This document shows positions 40,043 through 48,688 of a stretch of 64,000 nucleotides of DNA, piece by piece (within the stretch, counting starts at the first letter, position 1; each line of letters starts with the position of its first letter). A model generated the notes under the pieces. That model saw only the letters and a program-made list of their open reading frames with translations, was not told where the DNA came from and ran no database searches. A program made the position numbers and the translations under genes. The stretch comes from Hohaiivirga grylli (GTDB taxonomy: Bacteria; Pseudomonadota; Alphaproteobacteria; Rhizobiales; Beijerinckiaceae), in contig NZ_JBBYXI010000001.1 of NCBI RefSeq assembly GCF_039655745.1, positions 372,001 to 436,000 of the forward strand, written 5' to 3'.

Positions 40043-41953
40043 TTAGCCCTTTTTCTTAGCCTCGTCGTCGACTTCCTGGAAGTCTGCGTCAATGACGTCT
40101 TCTTCCTGATGGTCGCCAGCAGCTTCTTCGCCACCTTCACCAGCAGCCTGTGAAGCCTTGTACATAGCTTCACCAAGCTTCATGGAAGCCTGCATCAGAT
40201 CTGTTGTGCGGGCCTTGATTGTTTCAAGGTCAGCGCCTTCCAAAGCTGAGCGCAGAGCGTCAGTTGCTGTTTCGATACCCTGCTTGTCTTCATCGGACAC
40301 CTTGTCGCCATGCTCTTCGAGTGACTTCTCGGTTGTGTGGATGAGACTTTCAGCGTGGTTCTTGGCTTCAACCATTTCACGGCGGGCTTTATCTTCCGCA
40401 GCGTTGGCTTCAGCTTCCTTGACCATCTTGTCAATGTCAGCATCAGACAGACCACCATTGGCCTGAATCTGGATTGCCTGTTCCTTACCGGTTGCCTTGT
40501 CTTTGGCTGTGACATTGACGATGCCGTTTGCGTCGATATCGAATGTTACTTCAATCTGTGGAACGCCGCGTGGTGCTGGCGGAATGCCCATCAGATCAAA
40601 CTGGCCAAGCATCTTGTTGTCGGCAGCCATTTCGCGTTCCCCTTGGAAAACACGAATGGTCACGGCGCTCTGATTATCATCAGCCGTCGAGAAGACCTGA
40701 CTCTTCTTGGTCGGAATGGTCGTGTTACGGTCAATCAGACGTGTGAAGACACCACCGAGTGTCTCGATACCAAGTGAAAGCGGAGTAACGTCGAGGAGCA
40801 GAACGTCTTTAACGTCGCCCTGAAGAACACCGGCCTGGATGGCGGCACCAATGGCAACAACCTCATCAGGGTTCACACCCTTGTGTGGCTCTTTACCAAA
40901 GAACTTCTTCACGACTTCCTGAATCTTAGGCATACGTGTCATGCCGCCGACCAGAACAACTTCGCTGATTTCACCAGCTGAAAGACCTGCGTCTTTCAGT
41001 GCCTTCTTGCATGGCTCAATTGTGCGCTGAACGAGATCGTCAACGAGAGACTCGAACTTTGCACGAGACAGCTTCAGAGCAAGGTGCTTAGGACCGGAAG
41101 CATCAGCCGTGATGTATGGCAGGTTGATTTCGGTTTGTGTTGCAGAAGACAGTTCAATCTTGGCCTTTTCTGCAGCTTCCTTCAGGCGCTGAAGGGCGAG
41201 CTTGTCCTTTGTCAGGTCAATACCCTGTTCCTTCTTGAACTCAGCAGCAAGATATTCAACCAGACGGTTGTCAAAATCTTCACCACCAAGGAAGGTGTCG
41301 CCGTTTGTAGACTTCACCTCAAAAACGCCATCACCGATTTCGAGGATGGAGACGTCAAACGTACCACCACCAAGATCATAAACAACGATTGTACCGGAGC
41401 TGCTCTTGTCAAGGCCATAGGCCAGAGCTGCTGCTGTTGGTTCGTTGATGATACGCAGAACTTCAAGACCGGCAATCTTACCAGCATCTTTGGTTGCCTG
41501 ACGCTGAGCATCGTTAAAGTATGCAGGAACTGTAATAACAGCCTGTGTTACAGTCTGGCCCAGATAGGATTCAGCGGTTTCTTTCATCTTCTGAAGAGTG
41601 AAAGCAGAAACCTGCGAAGGAGAATAATCCTTACCTTCTGCAGATACCCATGCATCACCATTGCCGCCTTTGACGATCTTGTAAGGAACAAGACCCTTAT
41701 CCTTCTGTGTTAAAGGATCATCATAAGTACGGCCAATCAGGCGTTTAATTGCAAAAAGTGTATTTTCCGGATTTGTGACAGCCTGACGTTTGGCCGGCTG
41801 GCCAACGAGACGCTCACCGTCGTCCGTGAAAGCGACGATAGATGGGGTTGTACGGGCCCCTTCCGCATTTTCAATAACCTTTGGAGTTGTACCTTCCATT
41901 ACTGCAACGCAGGAATTTGTTGTACCAAGGTCAATACCGATAACTTTACCCAT
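40043..41953 (-). CDS. dnaK: Chaperone DnaK (Hsp70)
   Basis: 636 residues starting at ATG 41953 (MGKVIGIDLGTTNS); the frame is open for 37 more codons upstream but those are not part of the conserved protein. The ATPase domain (1-~385) has GIDLGTTNSCVAV and VYDLGGGTFDVS; the interdomain linker DVLLLDVTPL precedes the substrate-binding domain; the C-terminus carries the EEDVIDADFQEV-type tail. It folds proteins with DnaJ and GrpE. An RpoH-type promoter lies about 115 bases upstream, so heat-shock control is likely. Confidence 0.98.
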   Translation of the reverse strand: MGKVIGIDLGTTNSCVAVMEGTTPKVIENAEGARTTPSIVAFTDDGERLVGQPAKRQAVTNPENTLFAIKRLIGRTYDDPLTQKDKGLVPYKIVKGGNGDAWVSAEGKDYSPSQVSAFTLQKMKETAESYLGQTVTQAVITVPAYFNDAQRQATKDAGKIAGLEVLRIINEPTAAALAYGLDKSSSGTIVVYDLGGGTFDVSILEIGDGVFEVKSTNGDTFLGGEDFDNRLVEYLAAEFKKEQGIDLTKDKLALQRLKEAAEKAKIELSSATQTEINLPYITADASGPKHLALKLSRAKFESLVDDLVQRTIEPCKKALKDAGLSAGEISEVVLVGGMTRMPKIQEVVKKFFGKEPHKGVNPDEVVAIGAAIQAGVLQGDVKDVLLLDVTPLSLGIETLGGVFTRLIDRNTTIPTKKSQVFSTADDNQSAVTIRVFQGEREMAADNKMLGQFDLMGIPPAPRGVPQIEVTFDIDANGIVNVTAKDKATGKEQAIQIQANGGLSDADIDKMVKEAEANAAEDKARREMVEAKNHAESLIHTTEKSLEEHGDKVSDEDKQGIETATDALRSALEGADLETIKARTTDLMQASMKLGEAMYKASQAAGEGGEEAAGDHQEEDVIDADFQEVDDEAKKKG

Positions 41954-42066
41954 GGCGGGATCCCTCATTTCCTCAAGCAGACCGCCGGACTCCGAAGCCG
42001 TCCGGCCCATGGCTGATGATTTTAAGATTTCAGGGCGGGAACTGAACCGTTCCAACCCGTGCATAG

Positions 42067-42098
42067 CTCATATAAGAACCTTGAATGCACCTCGCAAG
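42067..42098 (-). promoter_or_regulatory. RpoH (sigma-32) heat-shock promoter of dnaK
   Basis: On the minus strand CTTG, an 18-base spacer and CTTATATGAG match the alphaproteobacterial heat-shock consensus CTTG-N17/18-CYTATNTNNG at every defined base. The -10 end lies about 114 bases upstream of the dnaK start. Confidence 0.8.
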
Positions 42099-42449
42099 AC
42101 CATCCACGAATTGAATCTAGAAAGAAGTGCAATTTTTTTAGTCTTACGGGCCTAAGATAATCTGTTTTCTTTACTTTCTGCGACTTTTCACTTTTCAAAC
42201 CATTATCCATTGGCAATGCCGTATCAGAAGAAAGTCTGATTTTTGATGACAGTTCCGTGACAGGTTCTGGTTGTAGGCTTGCTTCAAGAGAACCTGACTC
42301 CAAAGAGGATTTTAAAATAATAGCGCTAGGATTGAGAGGCGCGTTTTTGAGAGAAATTCAAACATCAGCATATGACGGGATATCTTTGGAAGTCTTCGTT
42401 TTCTTATAAATTACTATTTAAAAATCAATAGGTTATAGGGAGAAAACAT
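42099..42449. other. Intergenic region before the second importer
   Basis: About 350 bases between the dnaK promoter and the binding-protein gene. CAGGTTCT (42261-42268) and AGAACCTG (42289-42296) make a perfect 8-bp dyad with a 20-base spacer, a candidate site for the importer's response regulator or a hairpin. No ORF is supported. GGGAG precedes ATG 42450 as ribosome site. Confidence 0.35.
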
Positions 42450-43514
42450 ATGTTGCCAGTAGTCAGAGGTGTCTGTAGTGCCTCACTGATCATGTTGTGT
42501 TCCTTTGGTCCGGCCTGGGCTGCAAGTGATGAGCTTGTTGCGGCCGCCAAGAAGGAAGGTGTTGTTTCGATTTATTCGGCAACCGATATGTCTCAGGCAC
42601 AGACATTGCTCGATGCCTTCAAGCGTAAGTATCCTGAAATTCGGGTTGATTATAATGATCTCGGCACCAATGGTGTTTACAATCGTGTAATCTCGGAAGC
42701 TGCGGCCAAACAGGTTGGTGGCGATTTCCTATGGACATCAGCCATGGATCAGACCGTTAAGCTGGCTCAGGATGGTTATCTCGCAACCTATAAATCCCCA
42801 GAAATTCCGGCTTTGCCCAGCTGGGCACATTACAATGACACCGTTTATGCCACGACAATTGAGCCGATTGGCATGATCTATAACAAGACACTTCTGCCGG
42901 AAAATGAAGTGCCAAAGACACGTGCTGATCTGATTGCCTTCATGAAAAGCGATAAGGCAAAAGGGCGTGTCGGTACTTTTGACCCTGAGAAGTCGGGTGT
43001 CGGTTTCATGATCCAGACAAATGATATGAAGCAGACCGGTAATTACTGGGATCTCGTTGCTGAATTTGGCGCTGCGGGCGGAAAAACTTATTCAGCAAGT
43101 GGAGCCATGCGTGAAACCGTGGTGTCAGGCGAAAACATTCTTTCATTCAACCTGATAGGTTCTTATGCTTTCGACTGGGTAAAGGATTCTCCTAATCTCG
43201 GCGTTGCCTTTGGCACTGACTATACTCCTGCTTTTTCACGTGTTGCAGCTGTAATCAAGAATGCGCCACATCCGAATGCAGGACAGCTATTCCTTGACTT
43301 CCTACTGTCGAAGGAAGGTCAGGATGCCATTGCGGCCAAGGGGCTACCATCACTTCGAACAGATGTGACAGATGGCTTTAACATCAACACACTTAATGAA
43401 CGTGTTGGCGGTAATCTGAAACCAATCCCGCTTGATCAATCCCGTCTTGAGTTTATGGACCCGATGAAGCGGATGGACTTCCTGAAAAAATGGCGTGCTT
43501 CGATCAAGAGCTAA
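42450..43514 (+). CDS. ABC importer substrate-binding protein, AfuA/FbpA type
   Basis: 354 residues with a signal peptide ending at about residue 25 (AWA-ASD). The mature part starts DELVAAAKKEGVVSIYSAT, the standard beginning of SBP_bac_11/AfuA-like proteins. Its mature region has no cysteine. The family binds ferric iron, hexose phosphates or other phosphorylated compounds; the presence of a dedicated two-component system with a second binding protein downstream recalls the PgtABC-type sensing of phosphorylated sugars, so phosphorylated organics are at least as likely as iron. It is the first gene of the importer operon; 123 bases separate it from the permease. Confidence 0.87.
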   Translation: MLPVVRGVCSASLIMLCSFGPAWAASDELVAAAKKEGVVSIYSATDMSQAQTLLDAFKRKYPEIRVDYNDLGTNGVYNRVISEAAAKQVGGDFLWTSAMDQTVKLAQDGYLATYKSPEIPALPSWAHYNDTVYATTIEPIGMIYNKTLLPENEVPKTRADLIAFMKSDKAKGRVGTFDPEKSGVGFMIQTNDMKQTGNYWDLVAEFGAAGGKTYSASGAMRETVVSGENILSFNLIGSYAFDWVKDSPNLGVAFGTDYTPAFSRVAAVIKNAPHPNAGQLFLDFLLSKEGQDAIAAKGLPSLRTDVTDGFNINTLNERVGGNLKPIPLDQSRLEFMDPMKRMDFLKKWRASIKS

Positions 43515-43637
43515 CCCTCGATTTCGGAGCGAAGAAATGCGGCTTTGGTTAGTGTTCCAGAGCCGCACTCTCTCACAAAAGAGAAAGCTGTTGTGCAGTC
43601 ATCAGGCTGAAAACAACGGTGTTTCAGGAGGAGTGCC

Positions 43638-45407
43638 ATGACGGCCTATACTCATTCCGCAACATCAACGCCGCCTTTCAATAAGGTCGCTGCTGATGAT
43701 GTGTCGCGCATCCCACCTTCCATCCCACGCGCGGGGGAAGCACAAAATTTTCGCAGAATTGTCATTGGATTATTGGCAATTGCCGTGTTGGCCCCGATTG
43801 TTCTGATTGCGTATCAGAGTTTTCTGGATGGCCCATTTTTCGACGCCAATGCCAAGCTGGCTTTAAGCGCCTATTCTTACATCCTGACGGATGAGATGTT
43901 CTACTCGGCTTTGTGGAACACCATTATCATGGCCTTCGGGATGGTTGCTATCGCCTGCCCACTGGGGGCAGCGTTATCATTTCTTCTCACCCGTACGGAT
44001 GTGAAGTTCCGGAAGTTTCTGGAAATCATCGTACTGGTGCCCATGTTTATCTCGCCGATTGTTCTGGCATTCGGTTATACGGTTGCCGTTGGGCCTTCGG
44101 GATTTATCACGATGTTGTTTCGCGATGTTTTCGGTGGTGCACCGTGGTCACTGTACTCGCTAGCTGGCATTGTGATCGTGACAGGTCTATCACATGTCCC
44201 GCATGTCTATCTTTATGTGTCTGCTGCGATGCGTAACCTGCCATCGGATCTGGAAGAGGCAGCGCGCTCAACCGGTGCGCCTATCTGGCGTGTATGCTGG
44301 GATGTGACGGTGCCGATGGTCCTGCCAGCACTGGTTTTCGCAACGGCTCTCAACCTGCTGATCGGTTTTGAGATGTTTGGTATTCCGCTGGTTCTGGGTG
44401 ACCCAAGCGGTATTGTTGTTCTGACAACCTATGTCTACAAACTGACCTCGCTGTTTGGGGTTCCGATGTATCAGCTGATGGCGGTTGTCGTTATGTTGCT
44501 GGTGCTTCTGACCCTACCGCTGGTATGGTACCAGCGCCGCCTGCTGCGTCATAGTCGTCGCTATGCTGCCTTGGGTGGCAAAGGTGCACGGACAACGGTG
44601 ATGCGGCTTGGTCGAGGTGGTCAGATTATTGCGCTGTCGATCATTGGGCTCTGGCTATTTGTCTCAGTGCTCCTGCCAATTGGTGGTATTGTGTTACGTG
44701 CCTTCGTTGATGCATGGGGGCAGGGGATTAATCCGTTTGCGCATATGACGGTTCGGCATTTTGCCAATCTGGTTGAGGTACCAAGCCTGTTCCGCGGTAT
44801 TACCAACACAATCATTCTCTCGGTAGTTGGTGGCGGTTTAGCCATTGTTATTTACCTGATGATTGGCCTCGCTGGTCACAGGAACCGCGGTATATCAAGC
44901 TCTGTACTTGATTATCTGGTTCTGTTGCCACGAGCCATGCCGGGTCTGATTATTGGTCTGGCCTTCTTCTGGCTGTTTCTGTTCGTGCCATTTCTGGTGC
45001 CGCTCAGAACAACGCTGATCAGTCTGCTCGCAGCCTATATTATCGTTGGTCTTTCTTATGGTCTGAGGCTTCTGCAGGGAACGTTGCTGCAGGTTAGCCC
45101 AGAGCTTGAAGAAGCAGCACGCACGACGGGTGCAACAATCAGCCGGACATGGCGTGATGTCACCATTCCGATTATCCGGCCGGGCCTCGTAGCCGCCTGG
45201 GCACTGATCATGATCGTTTTTTTACGTGACTATGCAACCGGCATTTATCTGATGAGTGCGGGAACAGAAGTCATCGGTTCTCTCATTGTTTCACAGCTGC
45301 AGTCGGGCGCTATGGATACCATTGCTGCTCTGGCTTTTGTCAGCATTCTTCTCACAGGTTTGGGTTTAAGTCTTGCCCTTCGTCTCGGAGCCAAAATCCA
45401 TGACTGA
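43638..45407 (+). CDS. ABC importer permease, two-domain
   Basis: 589 residues, about 12 membrane segments, in two fused BPD_transp_1 halves. The EAA coupling loops are EEAARSTGAPIWRVCWDVTVP (~residue 210; in segments) and EEAARTTGATISRTWRDVTIP (~495). Its ribosome site is GGAGGAG 8 bases before ATG 43638. The gene ends 8 bases inside the ATPase gene, so the two are translationally coupled. Confidence 0.9.
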   Translation: MTAYTHSATSTPPFNKVAADDVSRIPPSIPRAGEAQNFRRIVIGLLAIAVLAPIVLIAYQSFLDGPFFDANAKLALSAYSYILTDEMFYSALWNTIIMAFGMVAIACPLGAALSFLLTRTDVKFRKFLEIIVLVPMFISPIVLAFGYTVAVGPSGFITMLFRDVFGGAPWSLYSLAGIVIVTGLSHVPHVYLYVSAAMRNLPSDLEEAARSTGAPIWRVCWDVTVPMVLPALVFATALNLLIGFEMFGIPLVLGDPSGIVVLTTYVYKLTSLFGVPMYQLMAVVVMLLVLLTLPLVWYQRRLLRHSRRYAALGGKGARTTVMRLGRGGQIIALSIIGLWLFVSVLLPIGGIVLRAFVDAWGQGINPFAHMTVRHFANLVEVPSLFRGITNTIILSVVGGGLAIVIYLMIGLAGHRNRGISSSVLDYLVLLPRAMPGLIIGLAFFWLFLFVPFLVPLRTTLISLLAAYIIVGLSYGLRLLQGTLLQVSPELEEAARTTGATISRTWRDVTIPIIRPGLVAAWALIMIVFLRDYATGIYLMSAGTEVIGSLIVSQLQSGAMDTIAALAFVSILLTGLGLSLALRLGAKIHD

Positions 45408-46467
45408 GCTCGTTGTTCGCAATATTCATAAATATCTTGGTGGTCTGCATATTCTGCAAGGTGCCAATTTCTCCGCAAATCGCGGTTCTATCGTATCACT
45501 GCTCGGCGCGTCGGGCAGTGGCAAAACAACCCTGCTGCGTTGTATTGCGGGACTGGAGCAGCCTGAAGTTGGCCGTATCAGTATCGGCGACGCGGTCGTG
45601 TTCGACAGCGATAGCCGCCTGACGATGGCACCGGAAAACCGCAATATCGGCTTGGTGTTCCAGTCATATGCGCTCTGGCCACATCGGACGGTTCTGGAGA
45701 ACGTTGCTTACGGTCTGAAACTTCGTAATGTGAATAAAGCTGATGCCTATAAGCGGGTTCAGACAACACTGGAGCGCATGGGGCTTGGCCATTTGGCTGA
45801 GCGTTATCCTGACCAGCTTTCTGGTGGACAGCAACAGCGCGTCGCGATCTGCCGAGCTCTTGTCTATGAGCCACGGGTCTTGCTGATGGATGAACCATTA
45901 TCAAATCTTGATGCCAAGCTGCGTGAAGAAGCACGCTACTGGATACGCAAACTGGTTCTTGATTTGGAAATCTGTGGTGTGCTTGTGACCCATGACCAGT
46001 CAGAAGCACTTGCTGCTTCCGACAACATTCTGCTGTTGCGCAATGGTGCCATTGTACAAGAAGGCACGCCACAGGATATCTATTCCAAGCCAGCAAGCTT
46101 TTATGCTGCTGACTTCTTGGGTGCCAATAATGTCGCTAAAGGGCGCATTCAACATCATGCAGATGGTGCGCGTATCATTGGCCCGAACTGGTCACTGAAT
46201 GGTGTTGTTGTTGGCAATGGTGGCGACAATAATGCTGAGGGTAAAGCGGTTATCCGTGTTGAGCAGATTGCTGTTCACGGGGCCCCTGCGCCTGATCGTA
46301 TTGAAATGCAGCTGGAAGCCTGCCTCTATCTGGGTGACCGCTGGGAATATCGCCTGACTTGTGGTGAGCTGGAGGCGAAAGCCTTCGGGCCCAAGATGGT
46401 TCAACCCGGCAAGGTTTGGGCTGAAATCCCGCGTGAAAGTGTCTGGCTGTTCCACGAAGCAGCCTGA
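45400..46467 (+). CDS. ABC importer ATPase
   Basis: 355 residues from ATG 45400 (GGAG 9 bases upstream); the frame is open 27 bases earlier but inside the permease gene. Walker A GASGSGKTTLLR, Q-loop VFQSYALWPH, signature LSGGQQQRVAICR, Walker B LLMDEPLSNLDAK and switch His in THDQSEA are complete. The C-terminal ~110 residues are the TOBE-type domain. A strong hairpin closes the operon after this gene. Confidence 0.9.
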   Translation: MTELVVRNIHKYLGGLHILQGANFSANRGSIVSLLGASGSGKTTLLRCIAGLEQPEVGRISIGDAVVFDSDSRLTMAPENRNIGLVFQSYALWPHRTVLENVAYGLKLRNVNKADAYKRVQTTLERMGLGHLAERYPDQLSGGQQQRVAICRALVYEPRVLLMDEPLSNLDAKLREEARYWIRKLVLDLEICGVLVTHDQSEALAASDNILLLRNGAIVQEGTPQDIYSKPASFYAADFLGANNVAKGRIQHHADGARIIGPNWSLNGVVVGNGGDNNAEGKAVIRVEQIAVHGAPAPDRIEMQLEACLYLGDRWEYRLTCGELEAKAFGPKMVQPGKVWAEIPRESVWLFHEAA

Positions 46468-46477
46468 TATCAAAAAC

Positions 46478-46507
46478 CTCCCCTTTCCAGTACGTTGGAA
46501 AGGGGAG
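46478..46507. terminator. Strong hairpin ending the second importer operon
   Basis: CTCCCCTTTCCA/TGGAAAGGGGAG form a perfect 12-bp stem with a 6-base loop, 10 bases after the ATPase stop. On the minus strand it is followed by GTTTTTG; on the plus strand there is no T-run. It separates the importer genes from the two-component genes. Confidence 0.75.
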
Positions 46508-46566
46508 ATACTCTCATCCTAAGGGCTGTATTGCTAAAGTAATATCGCCGCCATACCTCCTTAGCC

Positions 46567-47238
46567 ATGCGAATACTGCTTGTCGAAGATACATTTGACG
46601 TTGGTGAGGCTATAACCCGCCGTTTTGAAGCGATAGGTCACACTGTCGACTGGGAAACAAATGGAAAAGCCGCAGCAGAAGTTCTGTCCTTCACGACTTA
46701 CGATCTGGTTATTCTTGATGTCATGCTGCCCGACTTAAGCGGCTTTGATATTCTTACGACATTACGAAGCGCCAAAAATACGACGCCGGTCTTGATGCTG
46801 ACGGCGCGTTCCGAAATTGATGACCGTGTCGGAGCGCTTGACCTTGGTGCAGACGATTACTTGGTGAAACCTTTTGATTTCAGAGAGCTTGAAGCCCGGG
46901 CTCGCGTTCTGATGCGCCGGGGGAGTGGTGAGGCAACCAACACCATAACCTGTGGTGATATTACCCTCGACCTCTCCAACCGATCTGTCAAAATTGGTAA
47001 GCGGGAAATACAGCTGAAAAGGCGGGAGATCACACTCCTCGAGATTCTGGCATCACGACCGGGGCGGATTTTCAGCAAGGATGAATTGCTCAATAAGCTT
47101 TTTGGCTTTGAAGAAACCGTCAATTCGAATGCTGTTGAGCTTTATATTGGGCGTCTGCGAAAAAAACTTGAGGGGGCAAAGGCGCGTATTGTAACGCTTC
47201 GGGGCCTTGGTTATCAGCTGGTGCCTGATGAGACCTGA
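46567..47238 (+). CDS. OmpR-family response regulator
   Basis: 223 residues: receiver domain (1-~115) with the acidic pocket EDTFD, the phospho-acceptor Asp51 in DLVILDVMLPD, Lys in DYLVKPFDF, and a C-terminal winged helix (~130-220) with RREITLLEILASRPG and LYIGRLRKKLEGA. It resembles the TctD group. It most likely controls the adjacent importer. No purine-rich ribosome site precedes ATG 46567; instead an ACCTCCTTA block, the complement of a Shine-Dalgarno sequence, lies 6-14 bases upstream. The histidine kinase gene overlaps its end by 11 bases. Confidence 0.9.
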   Translation: MRILLVEDTFDVGEAITRRFEAIGHTVDWETNGKAAAEVLSFTTYDLVILDVMLPDLSGFDILTTLRSAKNTTPVLMLTARSEIDDRVGALDLGADDYLVKPFDFRELEARARVLMRRGSGEATNTITCGDITLDLSNRSVKIGKREIQLKRREITLLEILASRPGRIFSKDELLNKLFGFEETVNSNAVELYIGRLRKKLEGAKARIVTLRGLGYQLVPDET

Positions 47239-48667
47239 ACCTTCACTTTTCAGACGTCTGGCTTTACGCATTTGCCTCGTTTTGGCATTTGGTGCGGCCA
47301 TTCTCATTAGTGCGGCATGGTATTATGCACGTATGGCTGCGGATGATGCCTATGACAGATTGCTGCTTGGTGCTGCCCTGCAGATTTCAGAAAACCTGAC
47401 CGTTGAATCCGGTGCTATTGTTGCGACACTGCCAACTTCAGCTTTCCAGCTGCTGGGCCTTGCTGAGAGCGATCGTATTTTTTACCGCATTGTTGGCCCC
47501 TCCAATCAGACTTTGACGGGCTATAATGATCTGAAAACCAAAGAAGCACTTGATAAAATTCAGACAAAACCTGTGCTGGAAACAGGAACGTATAAGGGAG
47601 AGCAGGTTCGGATAGCCATTGTACCGCGAACATTATCTGATCCTGCCGTTCCCGGACGTGTTCATATTATTGTTGCGCAAACAACAGAAGCCCGCCGGGC
47701 GCAGGCAGAAAAACTGACGCTCCAGGCATCTTTACTTGTTGTTGTCATGAGCCTTGTAGCGCTTGCTGGAGCAATGTTGGCCATTCGTTATGCCTTACAG
47801 CCTTTAGAAGAACTTGGCATGACGTTACGGCGTCGCGATCCGCGTAATCTGACACCGGTTAACGTTCCGGTTCCGCGGGAACTAAAGCCCTTTGTTGGGT
47901 CAATTAATCATTTCATGCATCGCCTTAATGAGCGTGTTTCGCTGCTTCAGCGTTTTGTGGCAGATGCAGCGCATCAGATCAGGACACCACTGACAGCCTT
48001 GTCTGCGCAGATTGATCTGCTTGAAAGTGAAAAGCTGGATGCTTCAGGTCGGCAGCATCTTGAGCGTATTCAGCAGAGGACCAGTGAACTTGCGCATCTA
48101 ACCAATCAGCTTTTAAGCCATGCAATGGTTATCCATCGTGCGGATTCCGTGCAGTTAAAGCCTTACAATCTTATTGATGTGACACGGCAGGCTTTTCGCG
48201 CGGCCGTTCCAATCACGCTTGACCCCGATATCATTGTTTCTTTTGAAGCTCCGGATGATGACCCGATCATTCTGGCTGATGCGGTCAGTCTGCGTGAGGC
48301 CATTGTCAATGTTATTGATAATGCTCTGCGCCACGGTACCCAATCACGGCTCGAAGTTCGGGTTTGTATGGCAGAAGATCAAGCCACGGTTGAAGTTGAG
48401 GATGATGGCTCCGGCATACCCCCGGATGAATGGGAGCATGTAACGCGACGATTTGAAAGTTCAAAACACAGCGAAGGTGGTTCAGGCTTGGGGTTTGCCA
48501 TTGCCTCAGAGGTTTTGACAGCCCATGGCGGCCGTTTACGCTTTCGTGAAAAGGAAGCTGATCGCAGAGGGTTTACGGTTATCCTTGAACTTCCATGTCT
48601 GAATGCTGAAGAGGCACGTTATATGCGGCTTGCCAGTCAGGCACCATTTGCAAGTCAGCAGTCTTAG
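47228..48667 (+). CDS. Sensor histidine kinase, TctE-like
   Basis: 479 residues from ATG 47228. First membrane helix near residues 12-34, a periplasmic domain of the 2CSK_N (TctE) type to ~160, second membrane helix ~163-188, a HAMP-like linker, HisKA with the H-box ADAAHQIRTPLTAL, and HATPase_c with N-box NVIDNALRHG, G1 DDGSGIP and G2 GSGLGFAIA. It should phosphorylate the response regulator encoded just before it. In the related TctE and PgtB systems a periplasmic binding protein influences sensing, and such a protein is encoded 22 bases downstream. Confidence 0.9.
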   Translation: MRPEPSLFRRLALRICLVLAFGAAILISAAWYYARMAADDAYDRLLLGAALQISENLTVESGAIVATLPTSAFQLLGLAESDRIFYRIVGPSNQTLTGYNDLKTKEALDKIQTKPVLETGTYKGEQVRIAIVPRTLSDPAVPGRVHIIVAQTTEARRAQAEKLTLQASLLVVVMSLVALAGAMLAIRYALQPLEELGMTLRRRDPRNLTPVNVPVPRELKPFVGSINHFMHRLNERVSLLQRFVADAAHQIRTPLTALSAQIDLLESEKLDASGRQHLERIQQRTSELAHLTNQLLSHAMVIHRADSVQLKPYNLIDVTRQAFRAAVPITLDPDIIVSFEAPDDDPIILADAVSLREAIVNVIDNALRHGTQSRLEVRVCMAEDQATVEVEDDGSGIPPDEWEHVTRRFESSKHSEGGSGLGFAIASEVLTAHGGRLRFREKEADRRGFTVILELPCLNAEEARYMRLASQAPFASQQS

Positions 48668-48688
48668 GATGCGAAAGGCATTTTGGAA

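Noticed and set aside
41084..41713. 209-residue open frame antisense to dnaK
   Set aside because: It is cysteine-rich by chance and opposite a fully conserved DnaK ATPase domain; no ribosome site or promoter supports it.
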